A stretch of DNA of 64,000 nt, from assembly GCA_002050465.1 (NCBI GenBank), contig MWYX01000060.1, positions 60,613 through 124,612 of the forward strand, read 5' to 3'. Shown here piece after piece: positions 1 to 9,486 of the stretch. The notes beneath the pieces were generated by a model that was not told where the DNA came from, ran no database searches, and saw only the letters and a program-made list of their open reading frames with translations. Positions within the stretch are counted from its first letter, which is position 1. The number at the start of each line of letters is the position of its first letter. This DNA comes from Chitinophagales bacterium 65-1. GTDB lineage: Bacteria > Bacteroidota > Bacteroidia > Chitinophagales > Chitinophagaceae. The position numbers were made by a program, and so were the translations under genes.

Positions 1-1
1 C

Positions 2-1171
2 CCAATGGCCGTGCTCGATGTGATGTATGATGTAGGGGCGAGGGATGAAAGCCCTCACCAAACAGGGTTTGCTCATCTGTTTGAGCATTTAATGTTTGGT
101 GGAAGCATAAACATTCCATCCTACGACGAGCCCTTGCAGATGGCCGGTGGAGAAAATAATGCATACACCACCAATGATCTTACAAATTATTATATTCAAA
201 TACCAGCTGAAAATTTAGAGACTGCTTTCTGGCTGGAAAGTGACCGTATGCTCTCACTTGCTTTTGATGAAAATAGCCTGGATGTACAACGCAAGGTGGT
301 TGTAGAAGAATTTAAAGAGCATTATCTTAATAAGCCGTATGGTGATGTGTGGCATAAAATGCGTGCCCTTGCTTACCAGGTTCATCCTTATCAATGGATG
401 ACAATTGGCAAAGAGCTAAGCCATGTAGAAAATGCACAATTACAGGACGTTAAAAACTTTTTCTTTAAACATTATACGCCTGCCAATGCAATTTTGTGTG
501 TTGCAGGTAATGTAACAACAGAGCAGGTAAAACAACTTGCACAAAAATGGTTTGGCAACATTCCCCCGGGCGAAAAATATAATCGACGGATTCCACGGGA
601 ACCAAAACAAACAAATAAGCGCCAGCTGGAGGTAAAAGCAAGGGTTCCTTTGGATGCATTGTATAAATGCTGGCATATTTATCCCAGGCTTGATAAAAGA
701 TACTATACCGCTGACCTTATAACCGATCTTTTAAGCGGCGGGGGATCATCAAGATTGTATCAAAGCCTGGTTAAGGAAAAACAGTTGTTCAGTAATATTA
801 ATTGCTTTCATTTTGGAAGTGTAGATGCTGGTTTAATGGCAATAGAAGGCAAATTGGTTAAGGGCATACAAATGAAAGATGCAGAAAGGGCAATTGAAGA
901 AGAACTGGAAAAAATGAAATCCGAAACTGTCAGCGAAACTGAATTGGAAAAAGTAAAGAATAAAACCGAAAGCCTGATGGCTTTTGAAGATGTGCCATTA
1001 ATGAGTCGTGCAGGGAGTTTGGCTACTTATGAATTATTGGGAGATGCCAATCTTATGAACAAAGAGCTGGAGCACTACCAGGCAGTAACTGTACAGGATA
1101 TTCTACAGGAAAGCAAAAATATTTTTAATGAAAATAACTGTAGCACATTGTATTATTACTCAGAAAATTAA
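2..1171 (+). CDS. M16 family zinc metallopeptidase, catalytic subunit (5' end truncated by window edge)
   Basis: Inverted zinc motif HLFEH (HxxEH) in GFAHLFEHLMFGGS, downstream VVVEEF; frame open to the left edge. Confidence 0.9.
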   Translation, partial: PMAVLDVMYDVGARDESPHQTGFAHLFEHLMFGGSINIPSYDEPLQMAGGENNAYTTNDLTNYYIQIPAENLETAFWLESDRMLSLAFDENSLDVQRKVVVEEFKEHYLNKPYGDVWHKMRALAYQVHPYQWMTIGKELSHVENAQLQDVKNFFFKHYTPANAILCVAGNVTTEQVKQLAQKWFGNIPPGEKYNRRIPREPKQTNKRQLEVKARVPLDALYKCWHIYPRLDKRYYTADLITDLLSGGGSSRLYQSLVKEKQLFSNINCFHFGSVDAGLMAIEGKLVKGIQMKDAERAIEEELEKMKSETVSETELEKVKNKTESLMAFEDVPLMSRAGSLATYELLGDANLMNKELEHYQAVTVQDILQESKNIFNENNCSTLYYYSEN

Positions 1172-1237
1172 ATTGTAAATTTGAGAAATCATTTTTTCTA
1201 TGTTAACTAAGAAAAAAATAATTGAAGTATAAAAGCC

Positions 1238-1381
1238 ATGCCGGAAGATAATTTTGAGGACATTGATGTATTGCTTGAAAAAATTATTGTATTCGATAAA
1301 ATTGAAATGGGTTTAAAAGATGTTGATGATGGCAATATAATTTCTAATGAAGAAATGAAGAATGTAATTGACCCATGGTAA
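1238..1381 (+). CDS. Small antitoxin-like protein (47 aa), below ORF-track cutoff
   Basis: MPEDNFEDIDVLLEKIIVFDKIEMGLKDVDDGNIISNEEMKNVIDPW; C-terminal pattern (E-x-G-L-x-D-[IV]-x-x-G-x-[IV]-[ST]-x-E-E) resembles small ParD/RelB-like antitoxins. Confidence 0.55.
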   Translation: MPEDNFEDIDVLLEKIIVFDKIEMGLKDVDDGNIISNEEMKNVIDPW

Positions 1382-1402
1382 AGATTTAAAGAATAAAACT
1401 TT

Positions 1403-1591
1403 ATGTCAAATCAAAATATAAAAGCAGAAGTAACTAAAATAACTAAACAACTTTCTCTAGAAGATGCAAATGATATTTTTTACAAAATAATATTGGAAAA
1501 AAAATTAGAGCAGGCAGAGCAAGACATACAGCAAGGAAAAGTTTATACCACTGATGAGGCAAAAGAGAAATTAAAAAGATGGTTCAGGTAA
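1403..1591 (+). CDS. Type II antitoxin-like protein (62 aa)
   Basis: LEQAEQDIQQGKVYTTDEAKEKLKRWF tail; overlaps start of downstream ParE-like toxin. Confidence 0.7.
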   Translation: MSNQNIKAEVTKITKQLSLEDANDIFYKIILEKKLEQAEQDIQQGKVYTTDEAKEKLKRWFR

Positions 1592-1875
1592 TTTGGACTA
1601 AAAGAGCTGTTGCCGATTTAGATTCCATTGGTAAATATATTGCCATAGATTCCGAATATGCAGCACAAAAATTTGTACAGGAATTAATAAAAAAGGCAGA
1701 ATCGCTTATTAATTATCCGGAAAAAGGACGCCCGATTCCAGAAAAGATTACCGGAAAATATAGACAGATACTTCACAGGAATTATCGCATTATTTATAAG
1801 TTGATCAGAAGAAGAGTAATTATTTATTCTGTTTACCATCAAAAAAAATTGTTACTAAAAATAGATAATGCTTAA
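1579..1875 (+). CDS. RelE/ParE family toxin
   Basis: MVQVIWTKRAVADLDSIGKYIAIDSEYAAQKFV...PEKGRPIPEKITGKYRQILHRNYRIIYKL: typical ParE fold signature. Confidence 0.88.
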   Translation: MVQVIWTKRAVADLDSIGKYIAIDSEYAAQKFVQELIKKAESLINYPEKGRPIPEKITGKYRQILHRNYRIIYKLIRRRVIIYSVYHQKKLLLKIDNA

Positions 1876-3145
1876 CAGAACAGTTTCCCCGCCAATAAAA
1901 CATGCAGTTGATTTTAATCTCACCTTAAAACCTTACGATAAAATTGTATTAAAAAATAATGCTCCTGTATATGCAATAAACGCTGGTGTGGAAGAGGTAA
2001 TGATGCTGGAGTTTGTTTTTTATGCAGGCAATTGTTACGAACAAAAAAACATTATTGCCGCAGCAACCAATAATTTATTAAAGAACGGAACTTCTGAAAA
2101 AACTGCTTTCCAGATAAATGAACACTTTGAATATTATGGTGCATATTTAAATCGGGCTTGTCATAACGAAACAGCAACGCTTACATTGCATTGCCTCTCA
2201 AAGCATTTAAATAATTTGTTACCGGTAATCAGGGAAATACTTTCCGATTCCATATTTGCGGAACATGAGTTAGAGATATTTAAACAAAACAGTAAACAAC
2301 AGCTATCTGTTAATTTACAAAAAGGTGATTTTGTTGCCAACCGGTTAATTGATAAATATTTATACGGCGAAGATCATCCTTATGGAAAATTTACTACACC
2401 TGAAAGTTATGATGCATTGCAGGCGAAGGAAATCAGAAATTTTTATACCGGCTATTATTTAAAAGGTAAGTGTATTTTATTTGCTGCAGGTAAATTACCC
2501 GTTGATTTTGAAGAACAGTTAAATAACTTTTTCGGAGACCTGAATTTTAATGAATCAATTCCGCCTCCGGCAGACATGGCAACACCTGCAACTGAGAAAA
2601 AGTTAAGGATAAAAAATGATCCCAACAGTGTACAGGGGGCAATCCGAATTGCCCGACCATTCCCCAACCGCCATCACCCAGACTTTAAAAAAGTAATGAT
2701 ACTAAATACATTATTCGGAGGGTTTTTTGGATCAAGGCTTATGGCAAATATCAGGGAAGAGAAAGGCTATACGTATGGTATACACAGCTATATACAAAAT
2801 CATATTCAGCAAACGGCATGGATGATAAGTACAGAAGCCGGGAAAGATGTTTGCGAAGCAGCAATTAAAGAAATATATAAAGAAATGAATTTATTAAAAG
2901 TAGAATTGGTGGATGACGAAGAATTGCTGTTAGTAAAGAATTACATGATGGGCAGCAACCTTGGTGACCTTGATGGACCTTTTCAGATCATTAACCGCTG
3001 GAAAAACCTCATTCTTAATGACCTGGACGAAAATTATTTTTATGATTCAATGAATACAATAAAAAATATTACCGGTAATGAACTTAATGATCTTGCAAAT
3101 AAATATCTTATACCTAAAGATTTTTTTGAATTGGTTGTTGTATAG
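1868..3145 (+). CDS. M16 family peptidase, non-catalytic-type subunit
   Basis: M16-like sequence (ARPFPNRHHPDFKKVMILNTLFGGFFGSRLMANIREEKGYTYGIHS) without HxxEH. Confidence 0.87.
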   Translation: MLNRTVSPPIKHAVDFNLTLKPYDKIVLKNNAPVYAINAGVEEVMMLEFVFYAGNCYEQKNIIAAATNNLLKNGTSEKTAFQINEHFEYYGAYLNRACHNETATLTLHCLSKHLNNLLPVIREILSDSIFAEHELEIFKQNSKQQLSVNLQKGDFVANRLIDKYLYGEDHPYGKFTTPESYDALQAKEIRNFYTGYYLKGKCILFAAGKLPVDFEEQLNNFFGDLNFNESIPPPADMATPATEKKLRIKNDPNSVQGAIRIARPFPNRHHPDFKKVMILNTLFGGFFGSRLMANIREEKGYTYGIHSYIQNHIQQTAWMISTEAGKDVCEAAIKEIYKEMNLLKVELVDDEELLLVKNYMMGSNLGDLDGPFQIINRWKNLILNDLDENYFYDSMNTIKNITGNELNDLANKYLIPKDFFELVVV

Positions 3146-3153
3146 TTACAAAT

Positions 3154-3909
3154 TTATTGGCGCTTAACTGCATTATAATAATTAAGAAATCGTATAACAT
3201 CAGTTTCTCTTTTAAAATCAATATTGTTTTCTTTTATCCAGTCATAAAACTTAGAAGAAGACGGAAGAAATGCAAGCACATTATCCTTACTTAATTTTTT
3301 AATCCTTTCAACTTTTTCGCCTGATTTTAAAAAATAATAACGATCATCGGAAAAGTAATACCGCTTTAATGTTCTAAACAGAGAATCACCTACTGAAACC
3401 TTTCTTTTTACATATTTCAAAAGCTGGTAATCACCATAATTTAAAACCTGAACAAAATCATTCAACTTTTTATTATCTAAAAACAAATTTGGAACATAAC
3501 TGATAAATGCAGCAGTGGTTATTGAAGTATCATTTTGCTTAAAAAAAATAATTGATGTTACAGGATTCTGTAATACTTTTTCTTCATCTTTTATTAAAAC
3601 ATGCACTTCATTAGTGGCCAGGTTTAATTTAAGCGGCACTATTCCTAACAGCGAACTGTTTTGATATAGTGCAGCAGATTGCCAATCATTGTTCCAAAAC
3701 CTGCTGCCTGTAATACGTGAATAAGGTATTTTATTCTCATTAATATTAGGAATAAATGTTTCTTCAATCACCCTGTTAAATTTGGCATCCCTAAGATTTG
3801 TAATTTCCCCAAATCTATTGAATTGTATAGTTGGCCCTTGCTGTTGTGCAATTGCAGAAGCATATATCATATTGAGCAGAATAATAACAAGTGTTTTTAA
3901 AAACTGCAT
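3154..3909 (-). CDS. Hypothetical secreted protein
   Basis: Intact 251-aa ORF with N-terminal signal peptide (MQFLKTLVIILLNMIYASAIAQQ). Confidence 0.7.
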   Translation of the reverse strand: MQFLKTLVIILLNMIYASAIAQQQGPTIQFNRFGEITNLRDAKFNRVIEETFIPNINENKIPYSRITGSRFWNNDWQSAALYQNSSLLGIVPLKLNLATNEVHVLIKDEEKVLQNPVTSIIFFKQNDTSITTAAFISYVPNLFLDNKKLNDFVQVLNYGDYQLLKYVKRKVSVGDSLFRTLKRYYFSDDRYYFLKSGEKVERIKKLSKDNVLAFLPSSSKFYDWIKENNIDFKRETDVIRFLNYYNAVKRQ

Positions 3910-4032
3910 ACGGGATGTTTATTTTTGGTGATTTTTAAAGTTAACAAAAAAAAGGATGTAAAAATTATATTTTTTCTTTTAATTAGATATCTCCAACTAA
4001 AGAATCATTACTTTTGATTTAAACTTATTATT

Positions 4033-4371
4033 ATGAGATTCATTATCAATTTACTTATTACGGCTGTTGCAGTATACGTATTGTCAAAGCTTTTAGAACC
4101 GCATGTAGTTATAAACAATTTTACCACTGCCATTATCTTTGCGCTTGTACTTGCCCTTCTCAATGCGATTGTAAAACCGCTTATAGTTATTTTAACGCTT
4201 CCTATCACTATTATTACATTGGGCCTTTTTCTTTTGGTAATAAATGTTCTGATCATTTTGTTAGCTGATAAATTTGTTTCCGGAATTAATATAGATGGTT
4301 TTCTCTGGGCCTTTATTTTTGGTCTCCTGCTATCTGTTGTATCCGCAATAATTGACAGACTGGTAAAATAA
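4033..4371 (+). CDS. Phage holin family (superfamily IV type) small membrane protein
   Basis: 112 aa, about 4 TM; NAIVKPLIVILTLPITIITLGLFLLVINVLIILLADKFV typical of this family. Confidence 0.8.
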   Translation: MRFIINLLITAVAVYVLSKLLEPHVVINNFTTAIIFALVLALLNAIVKPLIVILTLPITIITLGLFLLVINVLIILLADKFVSGINIDGFLWAFIFGLLLSVVSAIIDRLVK

Positions 4372-4418
4372 AAAACTTTCCATCTTGGTTTTTACTTTGA
4401 ATAGTTGAAATTCGCAAT

Positions 4419-6422
4419 ATGCATTTCAACCGTAAGGATTTTTCTAATGAGGAGCTGATCAATCTGTACAAAAATTTACTTTTCCCAAGAATGATAGAGG
4501 AAAAGATGCTGGTATTATTAAGGCAGGGCAAGATCACAAAATGGTTCAGCGGTATAGGACAGGAAGCCATTTCAGTTGGCGCCACACTTGCCATGCAGCC
4601 TGACGAATGGATAATGCCTTTGCATAGAAACCTTGGTGTTTTCACCTCCAGAAAAATGCCGTTGCATAAATTATTCATGCAGTGGCAGGGGAGCAGGGAG
4701 GGATATAGCAAAGGAAGAGAAAGAAGTTTTCACTTTGGCAGCAAAGAACATTTTATCTGCGGAATGATATCCCATCTTGGCCCTCAGTTAGCCATTGCAG
4801 ATGGCGTTGCGTTGGCATATAAACTTAAAAAACAAAACAAAGTTTCATTGGCTTTTACCGGAGAAGGTGGAACAAGTGAAGGCGATTTTCATGAAGCATT
4901 AAACGTGGCTGCGGTTTGGCACCTGCCTGTAATTTTTATTATTGAGAATAATGGTTATGGGTTAAGCACACCAATCAATGAACAATATAGTTGCGAAAAA
5001 TTAATTGATAAAGCCAAAGGGTATGGGATGGAAGGGGTGCAGATTGATGGGAATAATATTTTGGAAGTATATGATACCATTAAGGGTGTTCGTGAATATT
5101 GCATAAAAAATCAAAAGCCATATTTAATAGAATGTCTCACGTTTAGAATGCGTGGCCATGAAGAAGCCAGCGGCACTAAATATATTGCTAAAGAAAGATT
5201 TGAAGAATGGAGTAAAAAAGATCCTATAAAAAACTATCAAAGGTTTTTAATTGAACAAAAAATTCTATCAGAAATAGAAGTCGCTGATATAAGAAATGAT
5301 TTTAAAAATGATATTGATGCTTCCCTAAATCCCACAAGTGGAGGAATTTCCGAAAGTTTTAGTATTGAAAATGAATTAAAAGATCTGTATGCAGAGAACA
5401 CGCCAAATGTGAAACGGCAAATGTCAGAAAAAAGTTCACGTTTTACTTCTCACGTTTCCCGACAACTTAAGTTCTTCGAAGCAATAAAAGAAGCCTTACA
5501 TCAAAGTATGAAGCAACATGCAAACTTAATTTTGATGGGACAGGATATTGCAGAATATGGAGGCGCTTTTAAAATAACGGAGAACTTTGTAGAGGAGTTT
5601 GGAAAAGAAAGAGTTAGAAACACTCCGCTTTGTGAAAGTGCAATTGTAGGAACTGCATTAGGATTAAGTTTAGAAGGTTATAAAAGTGTTATGGAAATGC
5701 AGTTTGCTGATTTTGTAACTGTTGGGTTTAACCAGATCGTAAATAATCTTGCCAAGATCCATTATCGCTGGGGGCAAAATGCTGATGTTGTGATAAGGAT
5801 GCCGACAGGTGGAGGGGTAGGAGCAGGCCCTTTCCACAGTCAAAGTAATGAAGCATGGTTTGTTCATACGCCGGGATTGAAAGTTGTATATCCATCATCA
5901 CCTAAAGATGCTAAAGGATTGCTTATCGCTGCCATCAACGATCCGAATCCTATACTTTTTTTTGAACACAAGGCTTTATATAGAAGCGTTACCGGTAATG
6001 TACCTGAGGAACATTATGAAATTGAAATAGGTAAAGCAAATATTGTAAAGGCAGGAGAAGATATAAGCATCATTACTTATGGTGCAGGCGTTCATTGGGC
6101 GTTAGAATATGCTGATGAGCATAAAAACATTTCAATACATATTTTAGATTTGCGAACATTGTTGCCGTTGGATTATACCGCAATAAAAGAATCGGTAAGA
6201 AACACGGGTAAAGTTTTAATTCTACATGAAGACACTCTTGTTGGTGGTATTGGCGGGGAGATATCAGCATGGATAAATGAAAATTGTTTTGAATGGCTCG
6301 ATGCTCCGGTTATACGTTGTGCTTCACTTGATACCCCAATTCCTTTTAACGTAGCTTTGGAGAAAAATTTCATGGCACATTTCCGCCTTAATGAATATGT
6401 TAGAAAACTTATTAATTATTGA
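4419..6422 (+). CDS. Fused E1 alpha/beta thiamine-dependent 2-oxoacid dehydrogenase
   Basis: N-terminal E1alpha (GIGQEAISVGA, TGEGGTSEGDFHEALN) joined to C-terminal E1beta (GQDIAEYGGAFKITE, RMPTGGGVGAGPFHSQSNEAWF). Confidence 0.92.
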   Translation: MHFNRKDFSNEELINLYKNLLFPRMIEEKMLVLLRQGKITKWFSGIGQEAISVGATLAMQPDEWIMPLHRNLGVFTSRKMPLHKLFMQWQGSREGYSKGRERSFHFGSKEHFICGMISHLGPQLAIADGVALAYKLKKQNKVSLAFTGEGGTSEGDFHEALNVAAVWHLPVIFIIENNGYGLSTPINEQYSCEKLIDKAKGYGMEGVQIDGNNILEVYDTIKGVREYCIKNQKPYLIECLTFRMRGHEEASGTKYIAKERFEEWSKKDPIKNYQRFLIEQKILSEIEVADIRNDFKNDIDASLNPTSGGISESFSIENELKDLYAENTPNVKRQMSEKSSRFTSHVSRQLKFFEAIKEALHQSMKQHANLILMGQDIAEYGGAFKITENFVEEFGKERVRNTPLCESAIVGTALGLSLEGYKSVMEMQFADFVTVGFNQIVNNLAKIHYRWGQNADVVIRMPTGGGVGAGPFHSQSNEAWFVHTPGLKVVYPSSPKDAKGLLIAAINDPNPILFFEHKALYRSVTGNVPEEHYEIEIGKANIVKAGEDISIITYGAGVHWALEYADEHKNISIHILDLRTLLPLDYTAIKESVRNTGKVLILHEDTLVGGIGGEISAWINENCFEWLDAPVIRCASLDTPIPFNVALEKNFMAHFRLNEYVRKLINY

Positions 6423-6438
6423 TAAATTATGCGCAAGA

Positions 6439-7020
6439 ATGAAACATAATCTCTTTTTAATTATTCTTTTATGTTTTTTCGGTTCTGCTATTGGGCAGGG
6501 TAAAGTTTCAGCTGTGGGCAGGTTAAATAATTATAGTGACAGTGTTTTAAAAATAGTTAATAATTGTAGTTCTCAGGACAATGAAATTATCAAAGCTATT
6601 AAGGAAAAAAATGCAGGGGATATTGAAAAGCGAAGAATAGCATTGCTCCAATGCGCAACAGAAGGAATAAAAGAACTTACTGCCATTAAAAGCTTCGATG
6701 AGGATCCGGCATTAATTTATAGTTCCCGGGAAACATTGAATTTTTATAAACAAATTGCAGAATGGGATATTCCACAAATACGGGATTTTTTTATAATGGA
6801 AAAAAACTTTCTGAAAGCTAAAAAAGATTTTAAAAAGAAGTCTCTCAAAAAATATTCCCAGGCAGAAATATATGCTTATAATAACGAGGTTAAAAAATAT
6901 AATGAAGGGGTACTTCGTTATACACAGTTCAATGAGTTTATTGCTAATAGCCGAAAGAAAATTTGGTATAATTGGAATGCATCCCAAAAATTATTTATGG
7001 ATACCCATAGAGCTAATTAA
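6439..7020 (+). CDS. Hypothetical secreted protein (track start 6391 probably too early)
   Basis: ATG at 6439 gives signal peptide MKHNLFLIILLCFFGSAIGQ. Confidence 0.65.
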   Translation: MKHNLFLIILLCFFGSAIGQGKVSAVGRLNNYSDSVLKIVNNCSSQDNEIIKAIKEKNAGDIEKRRIALLQCATEGIKELTAIKSFDEDPALIYSSRETLNFYKQIAEWDIPQIRDFFIMEKNFLKAKKDFKKKSLKKYSQAEIYAYNNEVKKYNEGVLRYTQFNEFIANSRKKIWYNWNASQKLFMDTHRAN

Positions 7021-7192
7021 TAAAATTTTGTTTCATACCAAATAATTTTTATACCTTCAATTTTCCGGCATACTGTGAGCTAAGTCACCCCATTTTTCTT
7101 AAAAAACCACTAACTGAAGAATCTCTGAAAATATTATTTGCTTTCCTGTGTAATAATACCCAACCTTTTTTAAAAAATTTAAATTTAAAACC

Positions 7193-7657
7193 ATGAAGCA
7201 ATTAAAAATTAAAAATTACTTTTTTGTTTTCTTTTCATTTTTATTTCTAATTAGCTGTAATGACACTGCAACTACTTCAGAAAAAAATAATGATACAGCT
7301 ACAACGGTTACTAAAAGTGACACATCCGATATGCCGGCATACGATGTTGCCATGGATCCATTAACAGTGGAAGCGGAATTTGCCAAAAAGCTTGGTGATA
7401 CATTGAATATAAAAGTGTATGAGGTTACGCTAAAGCCGGGTGATTCAGTCGCACTGCATACACATCCTGATAATACGCTGTATGTGCTACAGGGCGGTAA
7501 AATCATTATAACTCCTCAGGGAGCCGGCCCGCAGGAAATTGATGTGAAAGCGGGTATGGCAATAATTTCCGGCTCACAGACGCACTCCGGTAAAAACATT
7601 GGTCGTACCACGGTAAAGCTACTTGTACACGATATTTACAGGCCACGGGGAAAATAA
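7193..7657 (+). CDS. Cupin-domain lipoprotein
   Basis: Lipobox FLISC; cupin motif PGDSVALHTHPDNTLYVLQGG. Confidence 0.8.
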   Translation: MKQLKIKNYFFVFFSFLFLISCNDTATTSEKNNDTATTVTKSDTSDMPAYDVAMDPLTVEAEFAKKLGDTLNIKVYEVTLKPGDSVALHTHPDNTLYVLQGGKIIITPQGAGPQEIDVKAGMAIISGSQTHSGKNIGRTTVKLLVHDIYRPRGK

Positions 7658-7768
7658 AGTATATTGTAGTTTTGATACCTGTCAGTAGTTTGCAAAAGCA
7701 GGGACGGGCTTCATAGCAGTGTTGGGTCATCTTATGTGCACATGGGCCTTAGATACTGGCAGGATTCT

Positions 7769-9367
7769 TTACTTTTCATTATAAGTTTTATTCTTCCCAG
7801 CACCCGCAAGAGTAACTCCGCTCCTAACTCCTGTATGATTACCATTTTCAACTACCAGCTTCCCATTTACAATTACATATTTAAATCCTTTTGAGTATTG
7901 GTGAGGATCTTCAAAAGTTGCGATATCCTGCACTTCTTTTTCATCAAATATTACCACATCGGCAGCTAAACCTTCCTTTAATAATCCCCGGTCTTTTAAC
8001 TGAAATTTTTGTGCAGGCAATGATGTCATTCTCCTTATTGCTTCTTCCAGAGAAATTATTTTCTCCTCTCTTACATATTTGCTTAATACCCTTGCATTGG
8101 TACCATACCCCCGGGGATGTGGGACACCTATTTTATATTGCCTAATGCTTGCATCTGATGCAAACATGTTAAAAGGATATTGCATAATATTTTTTACATC
8201 ATTTTCACTCATACCATGAAATACCATCCCTGCTCCACCATTCAGCATTAATTCGATTATTGTTTCTGCTTCAGCTTTTGCTTTATGCTTTTTTCCTTTC
8301 ATAAGATTTATTTCCTCAATGCTTTTACCATTGTAAGTTGAATCGGCACGGTGTGATGCTACAACAGCATAACTAAAATGTTTTAATTTTCTTTTCTTTA
8401 ATTTACCAACCATGTTATTGATTACATAATTGCGTATCTCAGCCCGTTGCAATCTTGCTTTGACCGAATCTGAGCCATCTGATAAAATTTCTTCAGGTAT
8501 CATTGTACTTAATGATGTACTGCTGGCCGTATAAGGATATTGGTCGATAGTTACTTCCAACCCTTCATTTCTTGCGTCTTTAATCATTTGCAAAGTTTGC
8601 TTACTCCTGCCCCAGTTTTGTTGTCCGCCAACTTTAAAATGTGAGATCTCTACAGGAATATTTGCCTGCCTGCCTATATTTAAAGCTTCGTTTATCGCCT
8701 GTACAACACTATCTGCCTCATCTCTCATATGTGTTGCATACAAACCATTATATTGTGCAGCAATTTTTGCCAGCGCTACTATCTCTGCAGCATGCGAATA
8801 TGTTCCCGGAATATAGATAAGCCCGGTAGATAAACCCACTGCACCATCCTTCATCGCTTTTGCAACCAAAGCTTCCATTTGTTGCAATTCAGCTTGTGTA
8901 GGGGGCCTGTTGGCAGTGCCCATCACTTCTTTACGAACATCATTATGCCCGATAAGGGTAGCAACATTTATTGAAAGTTTTAAACTATCCAAATAAGTAA
9001 AATATTTTTGTATGTTAACATGGGAAGCACCACAATTACCTGTTACCACAGAAGTAACTCCGTCTAAAATAAAATTATTTGCTGTTGGCGTTTTTGCTTC
9101 ATCACCTTCAATATGCGTATGTACATCAATAAACCCCGGAGAAACTATCAATCCTGTTGCATCAATTATTTTTTCAGCAGGAATATTTTTTGGTTTTCCG
9201 GCATAGACAATTTTCCCCTTGCTAATAGCTACATAACCATAATACCAGGAGTTGCCGGTGCCATCAATGATACGCCCGTTTTTTATTAAAACATCTGCCT
9301 GCTGCGATAATCCGGTATGGCAAATTAGCATTAACAGAAAAAAATAAATGAGTTTTAATTTAATCAT
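7769..9367 (-). CDS. Secreted amidohydrolase / N-acyl-D-amino-acid deacylase family
   Basis: GRIIDGTGNSWYYG, VSPGFIDVHTHIEGD, TGNCGAS, HMRDEADSV. Confidence 0.87.
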   Translation of the reverse strand: MIKLKLIYFFLLMLICHTGLSQQADVLIKNGRIIDGTGNSWYYGYVAISKGKIVYAGKPKNIPAEKIIDATGLIVSPGFIDVHTHIEGDEAKTPTANNFILDGVTSVVTGNCGASHVNIQKYFTYLDSLKLSINVATLIGHNDVRKEVMGTANRPPTQAELQQMEALVAKAMKDGAVGLSTGLIYIPGTYSHAAEIVALAKIAAQYNGLYATHMRDEADSVVQAINEALNIGRQANIPVEISHFKVGGQQNWGRSKQTLQMIKDARNEGLEVTIDQYPYTASSTSLSTMIPEEILSDGSDSVKARLQRAEIRNYVINNMVGKLKKRKLKHFSYAVVASHRADSTYNGKSIEEINLMKGKKHKAKAEAETIIELMLNGGAGMVFHGMSENDVKNIMQYPFNMFASDASIRQYKIGVPHPRGYGTNARVLSKYVREEKIISLEEAIRRMTSLPAQKFQLKDRGLLKEGLAADVVIFDEKEVQDIATFEDPHQYSKGFKYVIVNGKLVVENGNHTGVRSGVTLAGAGKNKTYNEK

Positions 9368-9486
9368 AATAATTATCTTATAAACTTAATTTGAAAAGAT
9401 TTGAGCAATGGATATTGAATTTATAACAATAATTTACTTTTGAAATACTCACAGGCCTATAAATCTATTTAGAAAAACTAAATAAA

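Noticed and set aside
440-676. Minus-strand ORFs inside the first M16 gene
   Set aside because: Overlap a conserved coding frame; no independent start context or family signature
4033-4371. Phage holin-family hit as evidence for prophage
   Set aside because: No other phage genes nearby; this family is common as a chromosomal membrane protein
4313-4711. 132-aa minus-strand ORF over the start of the E1 gene
   Set aside because: Antisense to strongly conserved E1alpha sequence
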